A DNA stretch of 64,000 nucleotides from assembly GCF_022458985.1 (NCBI RefSeq), contig NC_061783.1, positions 12,903,913 through 12,967,912 of the forward strand. The letters are read 5' to 3'. The notes beneath the pieces are model-generated. The model ran no database searches. It was not told where the DNA came from and saw only the letters and a program-made list of their open reading frames with translations. This DNA comes from Mugil cephalus (Eukaryota; Chordata; Actinopteri; Mugiliformes; Mugilidae). The translations under genes were made by a program, and so were the position numbers. This document shows, one piece after another, positions 1-11,480 of the stretch; within the stretch, counting starts at the first letter, position 1, and each line of letters starts with the position of its first letter.

Positions 1-1543
1 TTGTTGTAATTTTAGCCAGAGCGTGAGCCCAAAATAATAAATGAAAAGATGAGAAACGTTTTGAAGGTCGTGCTTTCCCCCGACCATTATATCAGGATTA
101 CTGCATGCGAGTTAAATTTTGATTTATATGTCATTCCCGACGGCTGTCCTGTTGTTAGATGGTCTCATTAAGAGGATAAACAGGAAGTTGGCTTATAAAG
201 TGTCCCTAAGCTGACACAACAAGCTGCACTTCTGCAAGAGCAGCGTGATAATCAATAAGCCATCCCACTATAAGCATATAAATATCAATATTATTGCAAT
301 CCCTATGCATCGAAGTAATTATGGGGGGGACAGGTGTAAAACTTATGTCTAATCCATGTGATAGATTCAATTTAAAACAAGACTTTCCCTCTTAATGAGC
401 AACAAGACGAAACTAAATCAATGACTCCTCTGCAAATAACTATTAAATTTACAGCAATGGCTCGGGATGCAGTGATGAAGCGGCTCAAATGGGAGAGTTT
501 TACTGTAGTTTTGTCATTGATTGCACTCCTCCAGCAGCACGAAGATAAGTAATGGGGAGAGATGTTCGATAACAGTGCAGCGCTTTACAAGGTATTAGTG
601 TTTCGCATCTAATTGTGGAATAGTGGCGCTTCTTTATTAGATGGCACTTCATTGCCACGCACTGCTGCCTATTAATGTTTAACCGCCCTATTGTGGACTG
701 GCTTCCATGGAGGATTACGCTGAACATCTCAAAATAATATTTGTGTCCGTGCGTGTAGAAATAAGGTAAAGAGAAAATCTGAATGAGTGAAGGAACAACT
801 GCTGCATAATTGTTTCCAGTTGTACAGGGTTTTAGTATCAGAGTAGAAGTAGAAGTAGAAGTATCAGATGCATTATGGAGCACCCTTTCAATGAAACATG
901 AAAGCTGAAATATCTGTTCTCCCATACAGAATTTTAAACTTATTTATCAAGTTTTAGTTCATGTTGCCAAAAAGGCTGCAGCACCCAGGAGGTCTGCAGA
1001 GTCGAAGTTTTAGAGGATAATTTACGAGTTTCACTTTATTAGCTGAATCCTGTGGCCTTGAGTCCGTGTTGCACAACTTTAACAATTTGGGATACCACAA
1101 CAGGGGGCATGTCATTTAAATAACCAGAACTGCTTCTGCTGCAAGTTAAGGCAACAGCAAGGGATTCTTCAAAAAAAACAAAAAAAACAACTAGTTTTAC
1201 ATAGAAGCCTTAATATGTAGGATTGGGACTCAATCAGTGCCAACAGAGAGACAGCGCTGATGTGGAGTATAACATATGATAGCATATGATAAAATATATA
1301 TGTGTTGCAGTAACAGTGGACTCCTGTCACATTACATTGTAATCAAGGCGCTGCCAAAATGGCTCCAAGGATCAGATGAAAAATGGGATGTCAGCCCACA
1401 TAAACTCTGTCCTATTTGTGAGATGACATATCTATGCCATAAACCTTCAGTGAACTTTACTTGTATGAACTCGGGCCAAACTCTCTCTAGGATGAGATCA
1501 GAGAACTGGTACACTTTCACACACACACACTCATAACTCTTAC
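1..1543. other. znf704-like intron, left edge of window
   Basis: No coding exon could be supported here. The stretch lies downstream, in the transcription sense, of the znf704-like exon ending at 1544, so it should be intron leading to zinc-finger exons beyond the window. It is AT-rich unique-looking sequence with a short GAAGTA-type repeat near 843-866 and a short CA run near 1519-1530. Short open frames here have no recognisable domain. Confidence 0.5.
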
Positions 1544-1731
1544 CTTGCATGAGGGACATCGATGCTGGAGGAGACCACTTTGCGTTTCTGCTCGAGCAGA
1601 GACACAGATCGGGTGTCGGGGTCCCGGCTAACGCGCTTTCCATCCGCCAACCGCTGCTCCTCCACTGCTTCTGGGCTCAGGCAGCCACCGTCCATCTTCT
1701 GGATGTCTGGAGCTCCGTTACTCGAGCTCTG
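1544..1731 (-). CDS. znf704: znf704-like coding exon 2
   Basis: 188-bp exon. The acceptor is a pyrimidine tract ending CTACAG before 1731 and the donor is CAAG|GTAAGA after 1544. It enters in phase 0 and leaves after two bases of a codon (GCA AG). It encodes about 62 residues beginning QSSSNGAPDIQKM and including LLEQKRKVVSSSIDVPHA. The acceptor reads CAGCAG, a possible NAGNAG tandem acceptor that could drop one glutamine. Confidence 0.85.
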
Positions 1732-4700
1732 CTGTAGAGGGATGCAAAGAGGAATGTGTCAACGGTTTTAATTAGGATGTAGAAATAAGCAAATGATGAA
1801 AAGATTATGGAAAAAAAACTTGTTGTGCAACTGTGCTACACATAAAGATTCATTCTGCAAAATTAAAATATCGCAAAATCATCACATTGTTGCAGGTTAA
1901 CAGCTTCAAAATCACAACACCGAATAAAAAGGCACACTCTGAGCTCTGGATCTGGATCTGGCTGTTCAAAGAGGCTGAATTTTTACAAATGTTTTGATTT
2001 CAAATGAAGGAGCACATTCTCCAAGATGGCTTAAGAAAATGTTCCAGATACTTGGGCCTAAAACAGGCAGGACAGACTCAAAAATGCACAGTGGTCAGCT
2101 AAACAACAAAGTCATTTCCAAGTTCCTGGAGATATTTTTGGACGTATGAGGTTCCTCCACAAAACCTCGGCTTCCTCCTCTCTTCTGAGCAGAAATGCAA
2201 AGTCATTAGCGATATAAGGTGTGCCTTCATGGTGGCTTTTAGGCAGCTGGTCAACATTTAAATAGTTAACTTTATTTTTTAGGAAGCATCCATAGTGTTA
2301 ATCGTGCGTTTATCGCGCCGAGCTGTCGCACATGGATGTAAATATTGCACAGTTTCAAAATAGCTCGGTGTTGTATGAGGAAGGAAATGCATTCGCTGGA
2401 CTTTAAAGATATGTGCAACACACTCTAAGAAAGGCTCAGGCACACAAGTTCAAGCTGTAAGAAAACAGTACAGAGATAAACAAACATATAAACAACTGTT
2501 TTGTCACCATTCCCATAAAAAAAAGGTCAACATTAATCTCACTTTTGACATTATGTTTATTTAACTAAAAGAAAAAATGGAATACAGTTAAAAGGTAAAG
2601 CTGTGGTGGTAGCTAGTGTTTAACGTGAACTGCTCTGGCAAATTAACAAACTTCTACGCAGACATACACCATGTAGCAATAACGCACAGTCGCACACCTA
2701 CTGACAAAAACAATCACAAAGGAAGAGCATTTGCCCAGTCACGTGACTCTTAAAACGCCCACCTGTAGCAACACTAGAGGGGAAAAAAAAAAAAAAAAAA
2801 AACATGATCTATTCCCTTACACAACAGTAACGAATGCCACGCTTCTGCACATGAATACCTGCATGCACCTACGCACACACCAACACACATCTCTGTAGGT
2901 AACCGAAGCCGTCAGACTGTTAGAAACACGCAGCGAGAGAGCCAATACACAAGCAGGGTGACACACACACAGCTGCCCACGCCAAACCGAGCGTTGCGGA
3001 GTATGACACTCAGGCCAGCGTGCGTGTACGCTAGTTATCTCAAAGTGCTCCGACGCAATTAGTCCCTGGAAGTCACTAAATTTTAATGTGATTAAAAAAC
3101 ATCAGAAACAGGGTAGAGGCTGGTCGAATGCTCAGTGGTGCGCACAACACGCCAGGAAACGAGTTTGAGTAAAAACAAGATGGATTACAGCGGCTGGAGG
3201 AAGATAAAGTGATGTGTGTATGATGAGAGGAGGCTACTCCTCAGATAAAACCACCAGCAATTCATTCCTTTCACCAGGTATGTGAAATATAGCTGTTTTT
3301 TTTTTTTTTTTATAGAAGAAGGAAATTGTGAATTAAGCCATATCGGTGGAGAAATGCAATATTCGTGTGTCTGCATGGAAAATAAATACCGAGTGTCCCT
3401 CCTCTCTTGATCTCCTACTCTCTCCCACTCACAAACTCATAACGAAATGGCTTCGCGCAGCAGTTTATCAAGCGTAAAGATTCATGAACCCTGAAAGGTC
3501 AAAGGTCGGAATAAAGAATGTCCCAGCTGGGTCTGCTAACTTTTCTTTGTTGCTGGGAAGCATTACTAAAGTAACACAACTGCATGAATACACAACTACG
3601 ATCAAACCATTTCCTTAAAGTTGTATCGGTACTTCACTTTTTTCTTGTACAACACCCCTCTTTATCTTCAGATCTAAATCTCCCTATTACATATACATTA
3701 CCAAACATGTGAAGTTGATTTAGCTCTGAGACAGAGAGCTTTATTACTAAATAATAATAAACTTGAACTGAGATGAAAGTGTCTACTAATCAATGACCCC
3801 ACACTGCACTTAACACTGAGTTTTCTAATATGTCATTAATACTACGCAGAGCTGTGACCGGTTGTGGCCCTCTGCTGCCACTTGGTAGCAGCGGCAATAA
3901 ATATGTGGAACAACTGGAAATGTCATGTTATGTCATTCCACTAGCTGTACCCCATGAAAACGAGGAAAAGCTTTTTTGCACTGGAGTAAATCTGAGTCTA
4001 TATATAGGCTTTCCACACTGGTCTGGAGTCAGTCCTCCTCTGGTTCAAGCGTGCAGCGTCATCAGATCACCGGCGCGCTGTTAGCTTGTAGGAGAAGAAC
4101 TGGTCTCAAGTGCATCTCTACATCCTCCATATTGATCTCATAATCAGACAGAGACTTACTCAGACGGATGTCGACTCAGAACTGTAAATTTGAGACTATT
4201 TCTTGATTTATAGTGAAACTAAAATAAAACAGGAATAAAGACGAGCTACAGTTTGACTTGATTCAATGTGTTGCCTCCACTGCCTGAAAGCAGAATAATT
4301 ATATTTGAATATTACTGAGCTAATTCAGACTCTTGGGTCAAGACACATTTCTGATTATTACTGGTACAAATTTACCTTGTGGAAGTAACTTGATTATTAA
4401 TAACTTTTTGAAATAACAATATCTGCGAAAAAGACACGACTTTCCAAACATATCTGAGCCCTGATGCTGTTCGATGTAATAGATGAAGTTATCCTGTGGG
4501 AGGATGTGACAAAACTAATTTTATTAATGGGGGCCAAATACTTTTAAAAAAACACTAAAAAGCGCCATTTTAAGAAAGTTTGATTTAATACGTGTTAACT
4601 CGTGAAAATAACGGGCATAATGCATTATATTAAACAAACTCACACCTTTTACCCATAAAGATCACTCCTGATACGCTTCTACAGGCGGCTTCATGCTGAT

Positions 4701-6935
4701 GTTACTCAGCCAAACAATAAGCAGAGCCGGAGCTGCCCAGCCTGGGATCACCGCTTCAGAACAAAGAGTCACTCAGCTGCTGTCAACAAGCCTGCCTCAT
4801 TGACTCCCACGTTGCGTACGATCAACACAAACAACAACAACAGGGACACTTAAGGCGCCGGCACAACAACAACAACAACAACAACAAGTAACGCCTCCTT
4901 ATTAGCGGCCAGAAAATCACTGTAGCTCACACGACGCGCACTTGCACGAACCGACGAGTCAACAAGTGGCGTCCTGTAACCGCCCTCCCGTTAGGACAGG
5001 GGGGCATTCGTTTGCCATACCGGGCGCGTTTCCAAGCATCCAGATTCTTCGGAGCACGCCACCCGTTGCCAACCTGGGGGTGCCCACTGTGTCGGCCATA
5101 CAGCTGCTGCAGCGTGCTCTCACAAGCAACCCCCACTTCAAATTTTAAAGTAGTCGGATCTCACTCATTAAACATACAAATACACACCCAGGGAAAAAAA
5201 AAAATCACATCCACGCTTTATTACACACTCGTGCACACAAAAAGAAACACGGATGCACATGTGAATCACACACACACACACACACACACACAGAGCAGAC
5301 CCCTCCTCCTCATTTTATGGCTTGTTTTCGACCTCAGCGGGAATTGAGTCGTGCTGAAAGAGACTTGACCATTGTGCTGACAGAACTACACTCTTGAGCC
5401 TCAGCTGCACTACTCCAGCCTGCGCTCACTAACTGCATTGTGCGAAAGCTTTTGTGAGTGCGGCACCGCACATGGCAATGTGCAAATGCAAAACAAAACA
5501 GCTCAAGTTTTTGTTACATTAGCCATCGATCAAAGATCTGTTGGTTCTCACGGGGCAGTAGTTTTGTTTTTTTTTGGGAGGGGGGGTAAATCTTTGCATG
5601 TGTGTGTGTGTTGTGTGATGTTTACAAGCAGTTCAAACAGAGGAGTGTGATTTGAGTCCAACTGGAGCGGTCCACAAAATACTGGACCCACATTTTTTTG
5701 CGTTTGGTAAGTAACATAATCAATTGCACTGAAAAACATCACACACACACACACACGTGAATACAAGCATGCATCTTCCAGCCAAACCAGAGCATAAAAA
5801 AGCCATTATTCCGACATGCATTCCTGAATCGCTCCCTCACTGTGGAATAAAAAAAAAAAAAAAAAAAAAAAGATGGGACACAACACTCCACACACTTTCC
5901 TATGCCAGTTAACAGTGTTTTCATCCGGCGCTCTCTATTTAAGGTCATGTGACAAGCAACGCGATTTGCCCTTTGCCTATTAGGACACTACACATTTGGA
6001 CAACTTACCATTTCCCCTCTAATGCCTCAAGAAACCCACATGATCTGTGTTTCAAAACAATGATAGCCTTGTGGAAAGTGACTTCACGCGGAGCCGCTAC
6101 AGTAGTCAACTGGGTGACAAGCTGCATCGCGTATGAATGAACACACACATTAATAAAAATTTAAAATAACAACATTTTTTTTTGAGTGCAAAATGTGCAT
6201 TTGAGGGCAGGATGTGCGAAATAACCTGCAACAAATGTTATACGTGGGTCATAAGCCGGTGCACTGAGACCACCTCTATACATCGGTGCGAAACGCTGCA
6301 GTCAGAGCGTGTTTGTTTGCCTCGTCCTACCCACCCACTAGTCCACATAAACATTGCGCAGGCCCTATCAAGCCCTTTGTCCCACATATCCTTGATGTCC
6401 CCAAATGTCATGACAGCCCGTTATTTGATGCAACGTGCAACCGAATCGTCATTGTGTCTTATTATCGGGCGGTGCAGGTTTTTTTTTTTGTCCCCGCTGA
6501 TTAAATTGCTCGTTAGCGGCACCGTTAAAATCCGCTCCGTGCAGGAAGCGGTTAAACGTGGCAAAACAAAAACAGCGAAAAAACAGCCGGGGCCCTTCAC
6601 TCTCTCCCTCTCTCTCTCTCCTTTACACACACACACACACACACAGACACACACACACAGAGAGACACACACACCTTCAGGCTGGACTTGAGCGGTCCTT
6701 TGGCTGCAGTGTGGTTGAAGCCAGCGGCTATCTCCTCCTCGGAGAACTCCTTGAGGCTGCCGTCCTGCATGAGCACCGTGTAAACGCTGCGTCGGGCTCC
6801 CGCGGCCGACACGTCTCTGTTTTCCTGCTTGACAGCCTGGACCACTCCTGTCACCGGGGCACCGTCCCCCGTCGGACTCGGCGCATAAACGCGGCTGCCG
6901 AGGATGGACCGCTTCACCAGACGCCTCGTATGCAT
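1544..6935 (-). CDS. znf704: znf704-like zinc-finger gene, 5' coding part (two exons; rest off the left edge)
   Basis: Partial gene read on the minus strand as 6935-6675 joined to 1731-1544 (149 codons plus 2 nt), phase 0 between the exons. The first exon starts MHTRRLVKRSILGSRVY, like the N-terminus of the ZNF395/SLC2A4RG/ZNF704 family (a basic RRLxKRSxLGxRV motif), followed by a compact domain ending in LKEFSEEEIAAGF. The second exon carries LSPEAVEEQRLADGKRV and then SLLEQKRKVVSSSIDV, a block I associate with ZNF704. These are nuclear, DNA-binding transcriptional regulators. The C2H2 finger and the C-terminal DNA-binding region are not in the window. Position next to pag1 in the same orientation matches human 8q21 and favours znf704 over its paralogues. 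Family assignment is firm; the exact paralogue rests partly on synteny. Confidence 0.85.
5267..5292. repeat. (CA)13 microsatellite
   Basis: Uninterrupted CA dinucleotide run inside znf704-like intron 1. Confidence 0.95.
5849..5871. repeat. A23 homopolymer
   Basis: Uninterrupted run of 23 A in znf704-like intron 1; no recognisable SINE or LINE body next to it. Confidence 0.9.
6599..6674. repeat. Compound (CT)n(CA)n microsatellite abutting a splice donor
   Basis: On the plus strand it reads CT-rich, then CA repeats interrupted by AGAGAG, ending at 6674. On the znf704 transcript it becomes (GT)n followed by (GA)n and begins immediately after the last exon base, so it supplies the GT of the 5' splice site. 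Confidence 0.9.
6675..6935 (-). CDS. znf704: znf704-like first coding exon
   Basis: 261 bp, 87 codons, from ATG at 6935-6933 to donor CTGAAG|GTGTGTG. Start context is GAGACATGC, with G at -3. It encodes MHTRRLVKRSILGSRVYAP, then a small folded-looking segment with VYTVLMQDGSLKEFSEEEI, ending LKSSLK. The run of open frame past 6675 into valine/cysteine repeats is the microsatellite, not coding. Composition is GC-rich and CpG-rich, as expected of a first exon. Confidence 0.88.
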
Positions 6936-7780
6936 GTCTCTTTTTTTTTATAATAAGAAAACAAAAATAAAAAAAAGCAAAACAAAAAACAACAAAAGTG
7001 TCTCGCTTTATCTGGAGCAGGCGAGCCGGCGGAATTAAACCATTAAGCGTCGAATTATAACCGGTAAACAACGTCGAGAAAAACACAAAACCGCAGCGGG
7101 TAGACTACGCGCTCCAACAGCCCTGACAAAATGTTAGAAAGCGGCAACATACTCGGAGGACGACAACTCCGGACCGCGTCCTGAATGCACCGCACTAAAA
7201 AAGCACCGAAAAACTGGAGGGGGGAACTTTGAATTAGCACCGGGCGACGGGCTTCACCGCCGAAAACGATTCATTCGCCGCTAAACAACGTCCACATCCA
7301 ACCGGCTACCGAGCTTCCTCCGGTCGACCTGTTTGTTTTCCCCACTGCTCCCTGAGAGGGGAGCGGACGCCGGGAAAACACGGACTAATCTCCCCGGTCA
7401 GGAACCGACGTGACATTTGTACACGATTAAACAAAATGGCGGCCTGTTTACGGAGAAACCTCGCGGACGTTGAGCAAATGAGGCAAACGCGTCGAGTTGT
7501 TTCACTCCGAGGGACTGTCTGCGCGTCAATGTTAGCAGCAGAGGCCGGACGCGGTTCAAAATACGACCGCCGTGTGACTCCGGATCCGGTTCCTGCGAGG
7601 TCCAGTCCGCCGCAGCCTCCGACCGAGCAGAGCCTCTACCGGCGGAATGCTGCCTGTAAACATGTGCGGTCCGGCGGCTAAGGCGGGCTCTGATTGGACG
7701 GAGCAGCACACGCCTCCACAAGCCCCCCACCGCCCCCCCCTTTCTCCTCCGACTGGAGGTAATGCAACTCGGGAGGATGC
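6690..7780 (-). promoter_or_regulatory. CpG-rich promoter and 5'UTR region of the znf704-like gene
   Basis: CpG-dense sequence covers the first coding exon and extends upstream to about 7780. An inverted CCAAT box (ATTGG on the plus strand, 7693-7697) is oriented for minus-strand transcription, so a start near 7600 is plausible. No TATA box was seen. An A/T-rich patch at 6940-7000 falls in the presumed 5'UTR just before the ATG. The limits are inferred from composition. Confidence 0.6.
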
Positions 7781-10277
7781 TCCATTCAAAACAATGACGC
7801 AAGGATGGATAGGAAACGCGGAGGGAGGGAGAGTGGCAGGAGGAAAGAAAGAGGGAGGAAAAAGTGTGGAGGGGGGGAATTAGGCTACGGAGAGGAAAAC
7901 TTCGACCAGATAGACACACGCTTCGTGCTGTAACCTAGTTGTAGAGACACGTAGCCTACTTTAAAAGGCACCTTGGGACTTCTAAATTACTCTCTTGATA
8001 TAACTGGGAGTGGACTACTTTGCTTTTTGTCAATGTAAACACAACAGGTTATTTCATTTTGTGCACGATTTCACTGTTTTTTCATTTTGACATGATGCGT
8101 CCTCCCATGCAACCAATTAACAACCAGATCATCTAATGAAATGCGTTTATCTTGTGCACGTTCAGTATATGAAATCAGATCATGTGCCCACATTTATAAT
8201 TGTAAGTCCAATAAACACTATGATATCTGCATTAACAAGATGGTGTTGGTAACAATGACCAATCAGTCATGTTATTCCTTATTTTATGATCTCAGCTGCA
8301 CATGTCTCTTAACGGCGCTAAAATTGGAAAGCGTGATCACTCCTCATGTCACAAGTTGCTGCCCTCTAACTAATACAAAGATATCCGATAAACGTGTCTC
8401 CTCTGATTAAAAAGTTCCCTGACAAATCAGATTTACCGGGAGTCCAATTCATTGCTGGTAATTATAGAGAAAATATCCCAAAGTGTGTGATAGCGGTAAC
8501 AAATGACCTAATTAGTGTCAAGTGTAATGTTTTTATAAATCCACACGCAGCGTTCAATCCTCCTACAAGACAAACGCCCCAGACAATAAAAAGACACACA
8601 ATTTATTATATATATATAGATATATATATATTTTTTTTTAATAGAACAATTCATGTCATAAAATATTTACATGCAGAGAATGGAAACCCGACAGAGTGGA
8701 GTGACAGATGTGGCCATAACTGCCAAAACAGGCTTTGCCCTTTGATCAAACGCGGGTGTCACCATAGAGTAGTCTGCTGGTTGTAAGGGGGGGTGGGGGG
8801 GCAAATGGTCTCATTAAGGGAGGAGTGGAGCTCGGGGGACAGAGGCAGCTCCACCACGCACCCCCCATTTCCCTGAAGGGGAATATGTGTGTTTATATGA
8901 CCGACACAGACAGATAGAGGGAATAAGTGATTTTTGGTAAGTATCTATTAACTGAGTCTGCGCGTGTGTGTGTTGTCCTGATTAGATTTGGCACTAAAAC
9001 ATCCCCCTTTGGCAGATCATTTCCTTAGAGGTCATTTATAGCGTTCTGTGAATGCCATTATATCCATCTGATATGCAGCCAATGTGGGGACAACGTGCTC
9101 GAACGGTGTTTGTTTGCAAGGGGGGGATTGTAAATAACACTGATAATTACCTCTCTGTCGAAATGAGCAGAATTTTTTGGAGGGCGTTCATCAAATACTA
9201 AGAGTGGGTTGCATTTAAAATACTCTTTCATTTAAATATCGCCTCGTTCGCCGTTCTGAAACGAGCTCCGGCACGTCTAACCAAACACAAAGTCATATTG
9301 GAGAAACTAATATTTTGATGTGGGTGGAAACAGATGACACTCATCTTGTTTTTCTGCAAAGGTGGTAGATACCGTAGCAATTAGAAAGATATTTACAGCA
9401 AAAGAAACACAGGCCCCGTTCATTTGAAAATAACAGCATGGAGACATTATTCCTTTTTTTCTTTTCTTTTTAAAATTAAAGTGCCACACTTTGCATGTAC
9501 CAAATAAACTGTACCATATGTCTGACACCTGGTTACTACTTGTCAGAACTGAAACTCTTGAGATAAACCAATAATAAAAAAATAATAATTAAAAAAAAAC
9601 AAAAAAACATTGGACAACAGGGATTCTGGTTTCCTCAAAACAAGTCATAGACATACATCAGTGCTCTTATGTAACAAACTTATTTTTAAAATTATACCAC
9701 TCTGGACATTGTACATTGTATAGTAAAAGCGTACATAAAATTTCCAGCACGTTGGTTAAAATAGTGCTCTAACTATATACAAGCCTCGGTTGGCATGTCG
9801 TCAGTACAAGCTACAAACAGACAGATATGTTCTTCTCCTCTAAAAAGCATTACGTGTTCAAATTGTGCATAAGTGTAACTGTATTGGGACGAGACTTCAG
9901 ATAATAAACGCAGTACCGTAACCTTGTGCTTTAATGCCAACTGAAGACTGTATCTTGTACCAAAGAGACAAAAACCAAAGAAAATACAACGAGTTCGCTG
10001 TTGCGTCATTTCATCACATTTTGAACTGATTTCGACCTGTGTGCAAAACGACTCTGAACAAGTTTTTTCTTTTTTTTTTTTTTAAACAACAAACTCTTTA
10101 AATAGTTGGGGCAAAGCGTACCTAGCTCTCGCTGTAATTCTGGCGACTCACTTTTCATTCACCGTTCTCTGTAAAAATGCTACAAACGTCTATAAAATCC
10201 TATTTACTTTTTCTCTGACAGACGTACTCGTTAAAATTTCACAATTACACAACACCTTCAAATAAATATGATTTCAC

Positions 10278-10309
<32 letters not shown>

Positions 10310-10790
10310 GGACGTGGACTGGAAATGCTTGTATGAATCCGCAGGGGTTGTGTGTCCCGTCGCCCCTTGTTTTCCATTTTTGGTTCTGCGGATGACCAGT
10401 ATCATCCTATAACATATTAAGCCTACATGTTTGCAGCTGTGTCATGGTGTAATCTATCAAACACTACACTTTTTTTTTTCTTTTTACATAATTGGCCACG
10501 GATCAGATTGGCATTCTTGTTTTCATGCCAAGAACCCATTAGCAGGAACTTGCAGCGGAGAATGAGCAGCGGAGGTGCTGCCAGCTTGACGAGACCCTAG
10601 AAATGCACCAAGTGACGCCTCAATAAAACATGACACCGAGTCACCTGGGAGGACGGCTAGAAGCTGCAGAGGGGGCATATAAATAATGTTACCTTCACAT
10701 AAGTAAGTGCATGAAGTTCATGAATATATGGCACTGGATTCTTGATGTCGATAGTCAGCTACCGCTTCAAATGCTGCGCGCGCGTGTTGT
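7781..10790. other. Intergenic region and/or extended pag1 3'UTR
   Basis: Lies between the znf704 promoter and the nearest candidate pag1 poly(A) signal. It is AT-rich with long A/T runs, including A28 at 10278-10305 and a TA-rich patch at 8600-8640. The mammalian PAG1 3'UTR is several kilobases long, so much of 8600-10790 could be 3'UTR, but nothing in the sequence proves it. No coding exon recognised. Confidence 0.4.
10278..10305. repeat. A28 homopolymer
   Basis: Longest homopolymer in the window; no element body identified beside it. Confidence 0.9.
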
Positions 10791-10792
10791 GA

Positions 10793-10798
10793 TTTATT
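10793..10798 (-). terminator. Candidate pag1 poly(A) signal
   Basis: AATAAA on the minus strand (TTTATT on plus) about 320 bases past the pag1 stop codon. Further candidates lie downstream, for example near 8602, so the site actually used is unknown. Confidence 0.35.
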
Positions 10799-11081
10799 CG
10801 ACATTTGTTTCACAATCAAGTGTTGTTGTTAAGGCTTATCAGTACCGATGACATTCACCCTGGTTGATCAATTTAAAGGTGCATGATAAACCGTACCCGA
10901 CCTGTAAAGAGGACAGTCATGCGTTAATGACGGATGCCGCGGTGAGCCGTTTTTCTGTTTTCCCCCCCGAGAGTCATGCACCGAACGCGTGCCACATGAC
11001 GGGTTTAAAGCACTACAGTGACGTCTGTAAGATGCATCCGAGAGGAAGGTTCTAATAAATCGGCACGGATGAAGGTGATCT

Positions 11082-11116
11082 GAGGAGGAGGAGGAGGAGG
11101 AGGAGGAGGGGGGAGG
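11082..11116. repeat. (GGA)n run at the pag1 stop codon
   Basis: GGA trinucleotide run of about 35 bp beginning one base past the stop codon, so the start of the pag1 3'UTR reads as (TCC)n. Confidence 0.85.
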
Positions 11117-11117
11117 C

Positions 11118-11480
11118 TCAAAGGCGGGACATTTCTCGGCCCAGACCCAGCTCTCCGACGCTCTCGTAGTCTGGCTCCGGCTTGGCCCTGTTTGACCCCT
11201 CGGCTCCCCGCCCGCCCCTGTAGTCACCATCTGAGCTGTTAGTCTTTGGGATGCGGATGGTTTCGTAGCCGGGGTCCGTGCTGTCCACGTTGGGGTCTTC
11301 TCCCGGCTTGGGCTCGTGGGGCTGGGCGTAGATGTCGTTCACGGTGGCGTAGAGGTCGCTGGAGGAGGAGTTCGGGACCAGGCCCTTGATCTCGGCGATG
11401 CTGCTGTAGTCGTGCTCCCTGTCTTCCTCGGCGACGTCTCCATCACAGTTTGTTTTGTTAACTGTGGAGTACAGAGGAGG
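11118..11480 (-). CDS. pag1: pag1 last coding exon (tyrosine-rich tail)
   Basis: 363 bp including the TGA at 11120-11118; acceptor CTTTCAG before 11480, phase 0. It begins PPLYSTVNK, aligning with human AMYSSVNK, the Csk SH2 docking site. It then carries DYSSI, DLYATV, GYETI and DYESV motifs and ends GREMSRL. Confidence 0.95.
   Translation of the reverse strand, partial: PPLYSTVNKTNCDGDVAEEDREHDYSSIAEIKGLVPNSSSSDLYATVNDIYAQPHEPKPGEDPNVDSTDPGYETIRIPKTNSSDGDYRGGRGAEGSNRAKPEPDYESVGELGLGREMSRL

Larger units (their letters stand above)
1732..6674 (-). other. znf704-like intron 1 (about 4.9 kb)
   Basis: Intron between the two znf704-like exons. It holds an A20 run at 2783-2802, a (CAA)n run near 4863-4887, CA microsatellites at 5267-5292 and 5740-5756, and an A23 run at 5849-5871. 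A GC-richer patch at about 4910-5140 has overlapping open frames on both strands, but no domain or splice pair is convincing. Nothing else recognised. Confidence 0.6.

Noticed and set aside
4927..5347. GC-richer patch with overlapping open frames on both strands, possibly an alternative znf704 exon
   Set aside because: No recognisable protein, no convincing acceptor/donor pair joining in phase with the flanking exons.
6421..7086. 221-codon minus-strand frame over znf704 exon 1
   Set aside because: Wrong frame: it crosses the (GT)n repeat and the presumed 5'UTR, while the family-like protein is in another frame starting at 6935.
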